In this document: piece by piece, positions 15,711 through 25,597 of the stretch
Layout: the number at the start of each line of letters is the position of its first letter
Numbering within the stretch: the first letter of the stretch is position 1
Source: CAXNKG01 sp964202965
GTDB lineage: Bacteria; Acidobacteriota; Vicinamibacteria; Vicinamibacterales; UBA2999
DNA: 64,000 bases
Assembly (NCBI GenBank): GCA_964202965.1
Contig: CAXNKG010000010.1
Location: forward strand, 11,811-75,810
Direction: 5' to 3'
Position numbers and translations under genes: made by a program
Notes under the pieces: model-generated
Databases searched by the model: none
The model's input: the letters and a program-made list of their open reading frames with translations, nothing else
Told to the model about the DNA's origin: nothing

Positions 15711-16691
15711 ATGTCACTGGACAAACTGTTCACGGCACTCGATCTTCCAGTGCTTGCGCGCCTGGTGTCTGAGGCCGACCTCAAGTTCGTGGACATCGGC
15801 GGTCGTGGCGACGCGTTCCCTCCTCTCCTGCCGTTCGCCCGCTTCGCCCGCTATTACGTCTTTGAACCAGAGGTGGCGGAAGCGGCTCGGCTCGAGCAGG
15901 AGTTCGCACAGAAGCACACGTGGCGCAGCGTCGTCGTCATGGCCGAGGCGGTCGGCCGTGCCCGCGGGCTGGCCAATCTGTATCTGACCGAGAACCCGGG
16001 CATGAGCTCGCTGCTCGAGCCCGATCCCGCTGTGGTACGGCGCCTGTGTGTCTGGCGCAAGTTCCGCGTGCAGTCGGTGTCGCAGGTCCCGGTCGTTCCG
16101 CTGGACGAGGCGGCAGAGCGCCACGGCTTTCTCGACGCCGCCTTCCTCAAGCTCGATACGCAGGGCACCGAACTGGATATCCTCCAGGGCGGAGCGCGGA
16201 TCCTCGAATCGGCCGTCGGCATCTATACCGAAGCGGCGTTCCAGCCGCTCTACAAGGGGCAGGCCCTCTTCAGCGACCTCGACGGCTACCTCCGCAGCCA
16301 GGGATTCACGCTCTTCTCGCTCGACCGGACGATGCTCCGGCGAGCCCGGTTCAGCAAGCCGATGTTTTCCCGGCGCATGGTTGCGTGGGCCCACTGCCTG
16401 TATCTGCGCGAGCCCGAGACCCTCGCCGATGCGAAGGGGGATCCCGGCCGCAGACTCGCCGGCCTCCTGGCCAGCTCGCTCGCCTTCCACCAGTACGATC
16501 TCGCGCTGGAAGTCACCAGGGCGTTCGAGCAGGCGCAGCTCCTTGGGACGCCGGAGGTCGAGGCGCTCAGAAGCGAGGTGAAGCGCTGCGCGGCCAGCGG
16601 AATGAGTTTCGTCCAGTCGCGGGCGCGCACGACGAGCCTCGAGGGGGATCTGCTGGGTCGCAGCTTCCGGGACAAGACGTCCACCGAATAA
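15711..16691 (+). CDS. FkbM-like methyltransferase with variant SAM motif
   Basis: The 326-residue protein has the FkbM layout, but its first motif is FVDIGGRGDAF instead of the usual DVGANIG. YYVFEPEVAEAARLEQEF matches the ribose-binding acidic region, and AFLKLDTQGTELDILQGG is a canonical second motif. FQPLYKGQALFSDLDGYL is typical of the C-terminal half. About 80 extra C-terminal residues, helical and charged, follow the domain. The altered glycine loop could reduce or change cofactor binding. It is probably in one transcript with the large membrane protein that starts 5 bp downstream. Confidence 0.75.
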   Translation: MSLDKLFTALDLPVLARLVSEADLKFVDIGGRGDAFPPLLPFARFARYYVFEPEVAEAARLEQEFAQKHTWRSVVVMAEAVGRARGLANLYLTENPGMSSLLEPDPAVVRRLCVWRKFRVQSVSQVPVVPLDEAAERHGFLDAAFLKLDTQGTELDILQGGARILESAVGIYTEAAFQPLYKGQALFSDLDGYLRSQGFTLFSLDRTMLRRARFSKPMFSRRMVAWAHCLYLREPETLADAKGDPGRRLAGLLASSLAFHQYDLALEVTRAFEQAQLLGTPEVEALRSEVKRCAASGMSFVQSRARTTSLEGDLLGRSFRDKTSTE

Positions 16692-16696
16692 GCACC

Positions 16697-19504
16697 GTGC
16701 GTCAGGCGATCGCGACCCTTGTTCTTGCCGGAGGCATCGCAGGGGGCATCGTCTTTTTCGGCACGCGCGATCTCGAGAGCTACGAGCATGCGTTCTTTTC
16801 GTTGGACCGCGGCACCAGCGTCGCGTCGGTCCAGGTGCTCGGCCATCCCGTCTACACCTACTCCGTCGGACTCGGCGTCCGCCTGCCGCTGCAGAGCAGC
16901 TTCGGCGCCTCGCCCGTCTCGGCGGCCGCCCGCATCCTGCCCGCGCCCGTCAGTTACTGGCTGCTGATCACGTTTTCGTTCGCCTGCACCCTCCTGGTGC
17001 TTCGCCAGGCGCTCGAGCCGATCTGCGGGCGGCTCGCCACATGGATCGCGGCGGTACTCGTCTTCTGCTCCGTTCCCGTCGTCACGTACGCCGTCTACAA
17101 CGACTGGCCCGATGTGACCTTCACGTACTGCGCGATGGTGGTGAGCGTCTTCGCACCACAGGCACTCCTGGCGACGCTGGCGGCGCCGCGGCCGGCGAGG
17201 GCGCGCACGATCGGCGCGCTGTCAGTCGCCGCACTGACGTGGGGGGCCGTCGCCCTCTCGCATCCCGGCTACTGGCCGCACATTGCGGCCACACTGGTCT
17301 GTGCCGCCGGACTGGCCCTGATCCGAGCCGATCTGCTCTGGCGCGACAGACTCGTCGCCGTGGCTCTGCTGGCTGTCGTCACCATGCTCCCCGTCGCGGC
17401 ACAGGTCCCGGACATCCTGCGCGAGCTCAGTATTCCTGGCGCCGAGACGTCGACCATCGGCCGTTACACCGAGCCTCCGGAAGGCGCGCTCGTCGCCGCC
17501 AACCTGTTTCCGTTCGGGACCGTGGGCTCGCGGATGCCGTTCTCGCATCTGCTCCTGGCGCTGCTGTCGCTGGTGATTGGCGTGACGAGCATCGATCGAC
17601 AGAACCGCCGCCTCTCGGTGAGCGCGGCGCTCGTGTCAATCGGGTTCGCGATTGGCGCCTCTACTCTGCCCGCCGGGTCGGCTGCGTACTCCCCGACGGG
17701 TATCTGGACCTTGCGCGATCCCGCGGCCGGCTTCGCGATCCTTGCGGCCGCGGCCGCTGTCGCCGGCTTGCGCAGCGGCGGTGTCCGCCGCCCGGCGCGG
17801 ACGGTCGCGCTGGCCGCGCTGCTGATCGTGGCCCTGCAGGGCCCGGCCTTTGCCGTGCGGCTCGTCTTCACGAACGTGGGCGACCCGGAGTCAGTGGACA
17901 CGCCGACGCTCTGGGACAACCAGGGGATCTGGACCCGCGACATGACGTCACCCGCGGAGCGCGTCCAGCTACGCGGCGTGCCACGGGATCCGCGTCCAAG
18001 AGGCGAGAGGCTGGCACTCTGGCCAGGCGTGCGGGAGGCCATGCGCACCGACCGCGTCCCTGCGACCGACTTTGCCGATGCCGGCTACACACTGGTCACC
18101 GCCTGGACCAAACAGCGGACAATGCGCGGCCTGGTCCGCCCGAACGAGCTGCTGTTCAACCAGACCGTCGAACTCTCGCCCGTCGTCCTCTGCAGCGCCG
18201 ACGCGATCGCATTCCTGCAGCTGCGGTATCTCATCGCGCCGCCAGCCGCCGCCTGCGGACCCTGGACGCCCGTACCCGATGTCCGCATCGACGAACGCTA
18301 TGCGCTGTTCACGCCCGGCACCGCGGACGGGCGGGTGCGGACGCTGGCTGCGGCCCCCGCGTCCGATCAGATGCGCCTGGCGCCCGCTCTGGCTGCAGGC
18401 TCCCCGCTCCTGGGGGCGCTGGAGCCGATGAACGGAAGCGGAGTCCGGCTCGAGCCGTCGGGCGCCGAGATCCGGCTCCAGATCTCGCTCAACAACCCAG
18501 CCGCAACCGAGAACCGCGTCATCGTGCTGCCGGTGGCCTACGACGAGGCGTGGCAGGCGTCCGATGGACGCCCGGAGAACGTCGGGGGTCTACTGGCGCT
18601 GACGGACGTCCGCCAGCCTCGTGTGACCCTCCAGTGGGTGCCGGACCGCGTCGCCTGGCTGCGGGCGGGCGCAATGGCCGTGGCCCAGCTCCTGACGCTG
18701 CTCGGATTCGTCGGTCTGATCTGCGTCCGTCCTGTGCCGGCGGACGGTCCGGTCTTGCCAGCCGGCCTGTGGGGCCTTCGCACCCACGCCGCCCGGTGGC
18801 GAGCGGTGATGAGCGACGCAATCCGGCGCCCGCTCCGCCAGCCTCGCTACTGGTTCCATTTCGCCTACTCCGCCGGCGTCGTCTCGGCACTTCCGTGGGT
18901 GACGCCCGACCCGAATCGCCTCACGGCGACGGGCGCACTGCTCCTGCCCCTCGTGGCGCTCGGAACGGCGAGGCTCACGCAGCGCGACAGTGTCCATACC
19001 GCGGTCGCCGCGGCGCTGCTCGCGCTGGCGCTTCTGTCCGTGGGAGCCCAGGGCAGCCTTTCCGCCGACGCCGTGAGCGACCCGCTGTTCTGGGGAGTCG
19101 TCAGCGCAGTCGCGCTGCTCGCGTCGCCGGCAACCCGCCGCTGGCGCATCGCCGCGCGGACGCTCGCAGCCGTTTCCGGCGCGGCGGTGACGGTGGCCGT
19201 CCTGCTGGGAACGTCTCCCGTTGTTGAAGCGGTTCGCGGGATCGATCCGCTCGCACGTCAGTTCGGACTTCCGGCGGCGCTCAGCCTGCTCGCCCTCTGC
19301 GTTCAAGGCATCGCGCACCGGGACACCCGCCGGCGGGACACGTGGCACCTCGGCGCCGCCGCGCGCGCCGCACTGCTCACTGGCGTGCTGCTCGTTCTTG
19401 CGGGAGGCTTGCCAGCCGCCCGGATTGACGGCGTCTGGCTCGTGGTGCTCGGAGTTCTGCTCGGCCTTGCGGCGTCGACGCCGCGCGAGCGCCGTCCATC
19501 CTGA
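16697..19504 (+). CDS. Large multi-span membrane protein, GT-C-like, unknown substrate
   Basis: The GTG at 16697 begins a 935-residue protein with about a dozen membrane spans in the first 420 residues (IATLVLAGGIAGGIVFFG, WLLITFSFACTLLVL and others). A long extracytoplasmic stretch follows (about 420-640), then a second membrane block (about 650-930). The first loop after span 1 carries DLESYEHAFFSLDRG, with acidic residues where GT-C enzymes have their catalytic aspartate. I do not recognise a named family; it differs from the five PCF-ending paralogs. The open frame reaches back to 15920 but that part overlaps the methyltransferase gene out of frame and is not used. Confidence 0.68.
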   Translation: MRQAIATLVLAGGIAGGIVFFGTRDLESYEHAFFSLDRGTSVASVQVLGHPVYTYSVGLGVRLPLQSSFGASPVSAAARILPAPVSYWLLITFSFACTLLVLRQALEPICGRLATWIAAVLVFCSVPVVTYAVYNDWPDVTFTYCAMVVSVFAPQALLATLAAPRPARARTIGALSVAALTWGAVALSHPGYWPHIAATLVCAAGLALIRADLLWRDRLVAVALLAVVTMLPVAAQVPDILRELSIPGAETSTIGRYTEPPEGALVAANLFPFGTVGSRMPFSHLLLALLSLVIGVTSIDRQNRRLSVSAALVSIGFAIGASTLPAGSAAYSPTGIWTLRDPAAGFAILAAAAAVAGLRSGGVRRPARTVALAALLIVALQGPAFAVRLVFTNVGDPESVDTPTLWDNQGIWTRDMTSPAERVQLRGVPRDPRPRGERLALWPGVREAMRTDRVPATDFADAGYTLVTAWTKQRTMRGLVRPNELLFNQTVELSPVVLCSADAIAFLQLRYLIAPPAAACGPWTPVPDVRIDERYALFTPGTADGRVRTLAAAPASDQMRLAPALAAGSPLLGALEPMNGSGVRLEPSGAEIRLQISLNNPAATENRVIVLPVAYDEAWQASDGRPENVGGLLALTDVRQPRVTLQWVPDRVAWLRAGAMAVAQLLTLLGFVGLICVRPVPADGPVLPAGLWGLRTHAARWRAVMSDAIRRPLRQPRYWFHFAYSAGVVSALPWVTPDPNRLTATGALLLPLVALGTARLTQRDSVHTAVAAALLALALLSVGAQGSLSADAVSDPLFWGVVSAVALLASPATRRWRIAARTLAAVSGAAVTVAVLLGTSPVVEAVRGIDPLARQFGLPAALSLLALCVQGIAHRDTRRRDTWHLGAAARAALLTGVLLVLAGGLPAARIDGVWLVVLGVLLGLAASTPRERRPS

Positions 19505-19507
19505 CGC

Positions 19508-21337
19508 TCACCTGAAACAGGGGAGGCCGTCGGGACCGAACCGGCGGACCGGCTCCAGCGTCGTGTTCACGAAGAGCTTGCCGTCGTATCCATCGACGGC
19601 GCGGAAGTTCTCCAGCAGGTACTGGTGAATCCGCGGATACCGCGTGAAATCGGCCAGCAGCGGGTCGCTCGTCGAGAATGCGAATGGCACGCGCTGGCGG
19701 ACCAGCAGGGCCAGCGATTCGGCCTCGCGCGGGGGATCCGAACGCCAGCCAAAATGCCACAGGACATGTCCGCCTGCGAACGGCCGCTCCGTGTAGTAGT
19801 TCACGTCGAACGGCGTCGATCCCGTCACGATCAGGCGATCGCCTGGTGCGGTGCACTCGTAGAGATAGTGGAACGAGGGATTCGCGGCGGCGGGCGGCGA
19901 GGCCATCAGGCGCGTGAACGCCTCCCTCGTCCGCTCTGACAGCCGTACCGGCTCGTACATCGGGGCTTCTCTCGTCCAGACGGCAGCCCCATAACCGGTC
20001 AGGAGCAGGACGACGACGGCCGCCAGCCGCACCGGCACGACACCGCGTGCGAGGAAACGCCCGGCGACGGCCAGGGTCAGCGGCGCGACAACGACCAGAT
20101 ACGACGGCTGCCGGAAGAGCGACAGGTCGATCGCCACGAGCAGCACCCCCGCCAGCAGGAGCCCCCGGCCGTCACTGCGTTCGACCTCGCGCGCGGCATC
20201 ATCCGCGCCGGCGGGCATCCGTGCGCGCCACAGCGTGAGTCCCCCGACACCCACGAACAGCAGCGGCACGGCGAGCATGACCTGCGTCAGCCATCTGAGC
20301 GCGCTGTCGGGCGCCGGGAGGCCGAGGCGGATCTCCTCGAGCCGGTCCCATTCGAATCCCTTGCCGTCATTGATGTACGGATCGAGTTCGAACAGCCGGG
20401 TGTCGAACATGTCCGGGACTTCGTACTGCAGGCGGCCCTGCTCGTCCTTTTCCGGCAACGGACGCAGCGCATATCGGGCTTCCAGCTGCCGTTGCATGGT
20501 CTCGTCCACGCGGCCGGGATTCCAGATGAACGCGACCACGCCAGGTTTCGCTGCGGGAGGCTGCGCCCGGAGGTCCCGCCACGGGTTGACGCTCAGGAGC
20601 GTTCGATAGACGAATCCCGGCGGCGCTTCGTACATCTGCAGCCGCGCCTCGGTGTACGGGGCCAGTCCTTCAGTCGTACTGACCGCCACCGCCCAGGGAC
20701 TCAGGACGAGCGCCGCGGCCAGGACCGCAGCCGCCGTGTGACGGAGCGCGATGCCGGCCCACACGCGTGGCGGCACGGCGGCGCACACCAGCAGGCCAGC
20801 GGCGATCGCCGTCTCCGCGATGTACAGCCCGTAGTCATGCCTGAAGAGAAATCCGGCGGCCCCGGCGGCCCCGAGCGCCGCGGCGCGCCAGGCGCCCGGC
20901 CGGTCGGCGTAGCGCCATGCGCACCAGAAAGCCACGGGAAACACGATCAGCTTTGTGTAGTGATACGTCGGCGTCGTGGAGAGCAGGACGAGCGTCACGA
21001 CAAGCGTGGCGAATGACGCCACGATCGATCGCGACAGCCGCAGGCCGAGATGGAACGACAGGACGACGCCCGCCGTGATGAAGATCCAGTGGACGAGGAA
21101 TTCCCCGATCAGCCGGTAGCCCGCGAGCCGCTGCGCCGCCATCGACAGATACGCGCCGGCCGGTGTTCCCCACTCGAAGAACTCGCGGTACGGGTGATCG
21201 CCGGCCAGGAGCGCCATCCCTTCCGACAGCAAGTACAGGTTGGAGTCGTACAACTGCCCGCGCGCGTTCACGACCAGCACGATCGCCGTCGCCACGCCGA
21301 CCACCAGCCCGTGAAGGAGACGCGCTTCCCGCCGCAT
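19508..21337 (-). CDS. GT39-like membrane glycosyltransferase, paralog family member A1
   Basis: This is a 609-residue multi-span protein. After the first span comes LYDSNLYLLSEG, then GDHPYREFFEWGTP (about 47-60), the loop pattern of GT39/PMT-like enzymes that use polyprenyl-phosphate sugars. FLFRHDYGLYI follows near residue 163. The soluble C-terminal domain has YLYECTAPGDRLIVTGSTP and AGGHVLWHFGWRSDP, and the protein ends LPCFR. The same motifs recur in four other proteins of this window. It converges with the 935-residue membrane protein (3 bp apart). The two invariant cysteines (ECT and PCF) suggest an extracytoplasmic disulfide. Donor and acceptor are unknown. Confidence 0.75.
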   Translation of the reverse strand: MRREARLLHGLVVGVATAIVLVVNARGQLYDSNLYLLSEGMALLAGDHPYREFFEWGTPAGAYLSMAAQRLAGYRLIGEFLVHWIFITAGVVLSFHLGLRLSRSIVASFATLVVTLVLLSTTPTYHYTKLIVFPVAFWCAWRYADRPGAWRAAALGAAGAAGFLFRHDYGLYIAETAIAAGLLVCAAVPPRVWAGIALRHTAAAVLAAALVLSPWAVAVSTTEGLAPYTEARLQMYEAPPGFVYRTLLSVNPWRDLRAQPPAAKPGVVAFIWNPGRVDETMQRQLEARYALRPLPEKDEQGRLQYEVPDMFDTRLFELDPYINDGKGFEWDRLEEIRLGLPAPDSALRWLTQVMLAVPLLFVGVGGLTLWRARMPAGADDAAREVERSDGRGLLLAGVLLVAIDLSLFRQPSYLVVVAPLTLAVAGRFLARGVVPVRLAAVVVLLLTGYGAAVWTREAPMYEPVRLSERTREAFTRLMASPPAAANPSFHYLYECTAPGDRLIVTGSTPFDVNYYTERPFAGGHVLWHFGWRSDPPREAESLALLVRQRVPFAFSTSDPLLADFTRYPRIHQYLLENFRAVDGYDGKLFVNTTLEPVRRFGPDGLPCFR

Positions 21338-21425
21338 AGGGTCGCAGTTTATCGTGTATACCGGCTACGATGAGGGCATCCATGGGCACGCCATGCGGCC
21401 GCCCCCGTGAGCGCCGCCAGCATCG

Positions 21426-23678
21426 ATGAAATTCCTCTTCGTCGCCAAGCAGCAGAAGAACGCCGAGGCCTTCCTCGCCACACTGAAGGCGATCATCGAG
21501 CGCGGTCATGACGTGACCATCGCCGTGCAGGAGTGGGACGACCAGCGGGATCGGCGCTTCGAGGAGGCGATCAATTCGCCTCGCCTCAAGGTCCTGCCCT
21601 GCCCGTCATCGCGCATGGACGAGTGGAGCGACGTGGCGCCGGTGGTGCGACGGCTGCGCGACTCCGTCCACATTCTCCAGCCCGCGTTCACGGAATCGGC
21701 CGTCCTGCGACTGCGGATTCTCGACAAGCTCCGGCAGGAGCTGGCGCTCGACACGACACCCGCAACGCTCGAAAGCGAACTCTCGACCATCGCCCCGTCT
21801 CAATTGCAGCGCATCGAATCCGTGCTGCGGCTCGCCGAGCGGGCCATTCCCACCTCGGAGCTGTTCGACGAGTTCCTGCAGTCGGAAGCTCCGGATGTCC
21901 TGTTGATCTCGCCACTGGTCCATTTCGGCTCGGCCCAGGCCGACGTGGCGGCGAGCGGACGGCGGCTCGGTATCCCCGTGTGGATGCTGATGTTCAGCTG
22001 GGACAATCTCAGCACGAAGGGCTGCATGCACGTCCCGCCCGACCTGATGTTCGTCTGGAACGAACGTCAGCGGCGGGAGGCCGAGCAGCTGCATCGGTTT
22101 CCGGGCTCGCGCGTGGTGGTGACCGGCGCGGCGCGTTTCGACGAATTCTTCGGTCTGCGGCCACGCATGACGCACGGGCAGTTTTATGAAGGCCTCGGAC
22201 TCGATCCCGCGACACCGACCCTTCTCTACCTCTGTTCGTCCCGTCTCATCGTTCCGCGGGAGCTTCCCTTCATCCGGCGATGGCTGGGGGGCCTGCGCGG
22301 CGCCTCGGCGGGCGTGCTGCGCGGCTGCAATGTGATCGTCCGGCCGCACCCCGATTTACCCCTGCTGGACGACGAACTCCGTTTCGAGCGCTGCCGGTGG
22401 CCGGCGGAATCGCAGCTGGACGGGAAGGTGGCCAGGCCGTTCGAGGATGCACGGGCCCTCGTGTTGCGGACCTCGTACAAGGAACCGTTCGGGCTCTACG
22501 AATCGCTCGCGCACAGCACGGCCGTCGTCGGGCTGAATACGACAGCCGAGCTCGAGGCGGGCATCGTGGGCCTCCCCGTCTTTACGATCCACCCCGACGC
22601 CATCGGTGACGACGGGCCGCGGCCGACCGTCCATTTCCATTACCTGACGCGCGAGCACGGAGGCTTTGTGTCCTCGGCTTCGAGCCTCGAGGAGCACCTG
22701 TCGCAGCTGGGCGCGGCGCTTGCCGTCCCGTCTGATCCGGCGCCGATCAGGTCGTTCATCGAGTCGTTCCTGCGTCCGCTCGGGATCGATCGTCCGGTGT
22801 CGCCGCTGCTGGCCGAGGAACTGCTTCGACGGGCCGCGGGCGCGGACCGGGCGCCGCTCCCCGATCGGCCGATGGCCGCGGCGGAGACCGACCACCGATC
22901 ACCGGATGAGTCGGTCATCCCCCTCGGGTACGAAGGAGGCCGCATCGTCGTGCGCGCCACACCCGAGATCATGCGCTTCGTGCAGAACCAGGCCGTGCGT
23001 CTCGAGCAGTCCGCGGTCAAGTGGCTCGAACGGTGGGTCAGGGTTGGCGACGTGGTGTACGACGTCGACGCGGGGTTTGGTCCATACACGCTCATCGCCG
23101 CACGCCAGCGCGGCGCCGTCGTGGTGGCGTTCGAGCCAGGCTACGGCGCGTACGCGGCGCTCTGTGAAAACGTGCGCCTCAACGCCTGCCAGGGGGTGGT
23201 CATCCCGGTCCCGTTCGCCATCGCGAGCAGCGACTCACTGGCCACAATCAAGTACGAGCACGAACACCCCGGTGGGCCGCGCCACGCGGTGCTCAAGACG
23301 CGGTGGCGCGCCAGGCCGGCCGATGCCGTGCAGCCGCACGTCCATTCGGTGTGCATGACACGCCTGGATACCGCGGTCGAACTGTACGGGCTGCCAGCCG
23401 CCAATCACATCCGAATCTCTCGAGGCCTCCCGCCCCTCGAGGTTCTCGAGGGAGCGCCCCACACGCTGGCACATCCGGCGTGCCGCAGTGTCTGGCTGCA
23501 CGCAGATCCGGCGGACGAAGCCGCTCTGGTGGCGCGATTCCGCGAGGCGGGCTTCGATCCCGTCATCCGTCGCGACCGCCGGACGTCAATTCAGATGGTG
23601 TTCGTCCGGGGAGACAGGTCGAACGTCGTCGACAGAGCGCGTCATGCCACACGGGCGCGCAACGTGGCCGCGTCCTGA
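21426..23678 (+). CDS. Fusion: GT-B-like (CDP-glycerol transferase-like) domain plus degenerate FkbM domain
   Basis: Residues 1-470 resemble surface-polysaccharide GT-B proteins: MKFLFVAKQQKNAEAFLATL, LMFSWDNLSTKG, NVIVRPHPDLPLLDDEL, and a late donor-site region with TAELEAGIVGLPVFT. Residues about 495-735 have FkbM methyltransferase layout, but motif I reads DVDAGFGPYT instead of DVGANIGxYT, and motif II reads HIRISRGLPPLEVLEGA, losing the usual Lys, Asp and Glu. The methyltransferase part may therefore be inactive or bind something else. The 750-residue ORF starts at 21426 (ATG), divergent from the paralog A1 gene, and leads a four-gene run to 26623. Confidence 0.78.
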   Translation: MKFLFVAKQQKNAEAFLATLKAIIERGHDVTIAVQEWDDQRDRRFEEAINSPRLKVLPCPSSRMDEWSDVAPVVRRLRDSVHILQPAFTESAVLRLRILDKLRQELALDTTPATLESELSTIAPSQLQRIESVLRLAERAIPTSELFDEFLQSEAPDVLLISPLVHFGSAQADVAASGRRLGIPVWMLMFSWDNLSTKGCMHVPPDLMFVWNERQRREAEQLHRFPGSRVVVTGAARFDEFFGLRPRMTHGQFYEGLGLDPATPTLLYLCSSRLIVPRELPFIRRWLGGLRGASAGVLRGCNVIVRPHPDLPLLDDELRFERCRWPAESQLDGKVARPFEDARALVLRTSYKEPFGLYESLAHSTAVVGLNTTAELEAGIVGLPVFTIHPDAIGDDGPRPTVHFHYLTREHGGFVSSASSLEEHLSQLGAALAVPSDPAPIRSFIESFLRPLGIDRPVSPLLAEELLRRAAGADRAPLPDRPMAAAETDHRSPDESVIPLGYEGGRIVVRATPEIMRFVQNQAVRLEQSAVKWLERWVRVGDVVYDVDAGFGPYTLIAARQRGAVVVAFEPGYGAYAALCENVRLNACQGVVIPVPFAIASSDSLATIKYEHEHPGGPRHAVLKTRWRARPADAVQPHVHSVCMTRLDTAVELYGLPAANHIRISRGLPPLEVLEGAPHTLAHPACRSVWLHADPADEAALVARFREAGFDPVIRRDRRTSIQMVFVRGDRSNVVDRARHATRARNVAAS

Positions 23679-23699
23679 ACGGCGGTCAGGAGTACCCGA

Positions 23700-24884
23700 G
23701 TGGTAGAGCTCAGCATCGTCATCCCCATTTACAACGAAGAAGACGGCGTCCTGCCGGTGCTCGACGAGCTCGACGCGTTTCGACGGCAGTTCGCCGATCG
23801 CTACAAGGCCGAACGGCGAGAGGTGGAAATCATTCTGGTCGACGACGGGTCCACCGATCAGACGCCCGCCCTGCTGCATGGAAGCCCGTACCCGAAACGG
23901 ATCATCACTCAGGCCAATCAGGGGTACGGCGCCGCGTTGAAGAAAGGGTTTTCCGTCGCACAGGGGCGCTGGGTCGGATTTCTCGACGCCGATGGGACGT
24001 ACCCGGTGGACGCGTTCTTTTCGATGTATGAGGATGCGGCGTCACACGGCATCGATCTCGTGATCGGGTCCCGCCTCGATCAACCCTCCGGCATGCCGGG
24101 CGTGAGGAACCTGTGGAACCGCTCGTTTGCAGCGCTCCTGGGCGTCACATCCGGCTCCACGGTGACGGACATCGCGAGCGGCATGCGACTGCTCAGGCGC
24201 GAGCGCGTGCCCGACGTGGCGATGCTGCCGGACGGCCTGGATTTCACGCCCGCGATGACGACATGGGCGTTGCACGATGCGTGGACGATCACGGAAGTGC
24301 CGATTGCCTATCGCGAGCGGATAGGCGACTCGAAGCTCAACGTCGTCCGCGACGGGCTCCGGTTCACGTATGACATCGTGTCGATTTCAAGTCTGTACAA
24401 TCCGCTGAAGCTCTTTGGCGTGGCCGGCGTCGCGCTGCTGCTGGCCGGCCTGGCGCTGACGATGGGTCCGCTCCTGCACTATGCGCAGGCCCGGGAGGTG
24501 CCGGAGGCGTCGATCTATCGATTGTTGACGGCGCTGGTGTTGTGGGTCGTCGGGCTGCAGAGCGTGGTCTGCGGGATCGTGGGCACGTCGTTCGCCAGGC
24601 TCCTGCACAGGAAGCCTCTTCGGGCGACGGGAATCGAACGCGCGCTCCTGAGCCCCGGGGTCACGGGCCGGCTGCATTGGGGCGCGGTGCTGCTCATCGG
24701 GTGCGCGTTCGCTCTGAACGCGCAGGGGGTGAGCGAGTACGTGACGAACGGCACCGTGTCCGAGCACTGGTCGCGGCTGCTGGCCGGCGTCGTGCTCGTG
24801 CTGACGGCGTTCCATCTGGTGCTCTATCAGATCCTGGTGGCCTACCTCGGCGCGCTGGAACGCCGGTTCGTCAATCGCGCATGA
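23700..24884 (+). CDS. GT2 polyprenyl-phosphate-sugar synthase-like protein with C-terminal membrane spans
   Basis: The GT2 domain (1-230) shows LSIVIPIYNEEDGVLPVL, IILVDDGSTDQTPALL, NQGYGAALKKGF and the DAD motif in GFLDADGTYPVDAF. Four hydrophobic segments follow (LFGVAGVALLLAGLAL, LLTALVLWVVGLQSVV, AVLLIGCAFALNA, VVLVLTAFHLVLYQ). This is the architecture of membrane-bound dolichyl-phosphate-mannose-type synthases, which load a sugar onto a polyprenyl-phosphate carrier. GTG start at 23700 with CAGGAG spaced 7 nt upstream, a clear ribosome binding site. It overlaps the following methyltransferase gene by 4 bp (ATGA). Confidence 0.85.
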   Translation: MVELSIVIPIYNEEDGVLPVLDELDAFRRQFADRYKAERREVEIILVDDGSTDQTPALLHGSPYPKRIITQANQGYGAALKKGFSVAQGRWVGFLDADGTYPVDAFFSMYEDAASHGIDLVIGSRLDQPSGMPGVRNLWNRSFAALLGVTSGSTVTDIASGMRLLRRERVPDVAMLPDGLDFTPAMTTWALHDAWTITEVPIAYRERIGDSKLNVVRDGLRFTYDIVSISSLYNPLKLFGVAGVALLLAGLALTMGPLLHYAQAREVPEASIYRLLTALVLWVVGLQSVVCGIVGTSFARLLHRKPLRATGIERALLSPGVTGRLHWGAVLLIGCAFALNAQGVSEYVTNGTVSEHWSRLLAGVVLVLTAFHLVLYQILVAYLGALERRFVNRA

Positions 24885-25570
24885 CCCGCACGACGGTCCC
24901 GCCGGAGGCCATCGACTATTTCAATCGTCATCATCCCCTTCAAGCCCTGAAGGCGCGGGCGGCGCTTCGGGCACGCCGCGCCATGTACGCCCGCGTGCTC
25001 GAACTGGCTCGTCCGGAGGCCGGCACTCGCATTCTCGACGTCGGCACGACCCCCGACCTCGATCTGCCGTACAACAATTTTTTCGAGCGATGGTATCCCG
25101 ACCCTCAGAGCGTCACGGTGTGCAGCATCGAAGATTGTTCGTCCTTCGAGCAGGTGTTTCCCGGGGTGACGTTCCGGCGGATCACCAGCGACAGCCTGCC
25201 CTTCGCGAACCGCGAGTTCGACCTCGCGCTCTCCTTTGCCGTACTCGAACACGTGGGCGACGAGGCGCAACAGCGCCACTTCGTTCGCGAAATGGCGCGG
25301 GTGGCAGACCGCTTCATTCTCTACACGCCGTACCGCTATTTCCCCGTGGAAATGCACACGTTCATTCCGCTGTCGCACTGGTTGCCAGCCCGCTGGTATC
25401 GGGCGGCATGGGCCCGGATGGGGCTGGCGTTCTGGGCTGACGAACGGAATCTGAATCTGCTGTCGCGCAGGGACATTCGAGGTCTGCTTCCGCAGAGCGG
25501 GCGCAGCGCGGTCCGCCTCAGGTGGGCATTCGGCTGTCCGGCGCATCTTGAGATCTCGTGGACTCGGTAA
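24881..25570 (+). CDS. Class I SAM-dependent methyltransferase
   Basis: This 229-residue protein has the class I motifs TRILDVGTTPDLDLP (about 48-62), SLPFANREFDLALSFAVLEH (about 106-125) and a C-terminal LNLLSRRDIRGLLP, as in the methyltransferase type 11 group. ATG at 24881 overlaps the GT2 stop as ATGA; the open frame upstream of this point is out of register with the real GT2 gene. A sugar or lipid-carrier substrate is likely from context. The glycine motif is imperfect (DVGTTPDLD) but still acceptable. Confidence 0.82.
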   Translation: MTRTTVPPEAIDYFNRHHPLQALKARAALRARRAMYARVLELARPEAGTRILDVGTTPDLDLPYNNFFERWYPDPQSVTVCSIEDCSSFEQVFPGVTFRRITSDSLPFANREFDLALSFAVLEHVGDEAQQRHFVREMARVADRFILYTPYRYFPVEMHTFIPLSHWLPARWYRAAWARMGLAFWADERNLNLLSRRDIRGLLPQSGRSAVRLRWAFGCPAHLEISWTR

Positions 25571-25597
25571 GATGAGGCAGCAGGCTGCGGACCGCGC

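Noticed and set aside
17041..19227. 728-codon open frame on the plus strand in another register
   Set aside because: It overlaps the 935-residue membrane protein entirely, its translation is Arg/Gly/Ala-rich without motifs, and such frames are common at this GC content.
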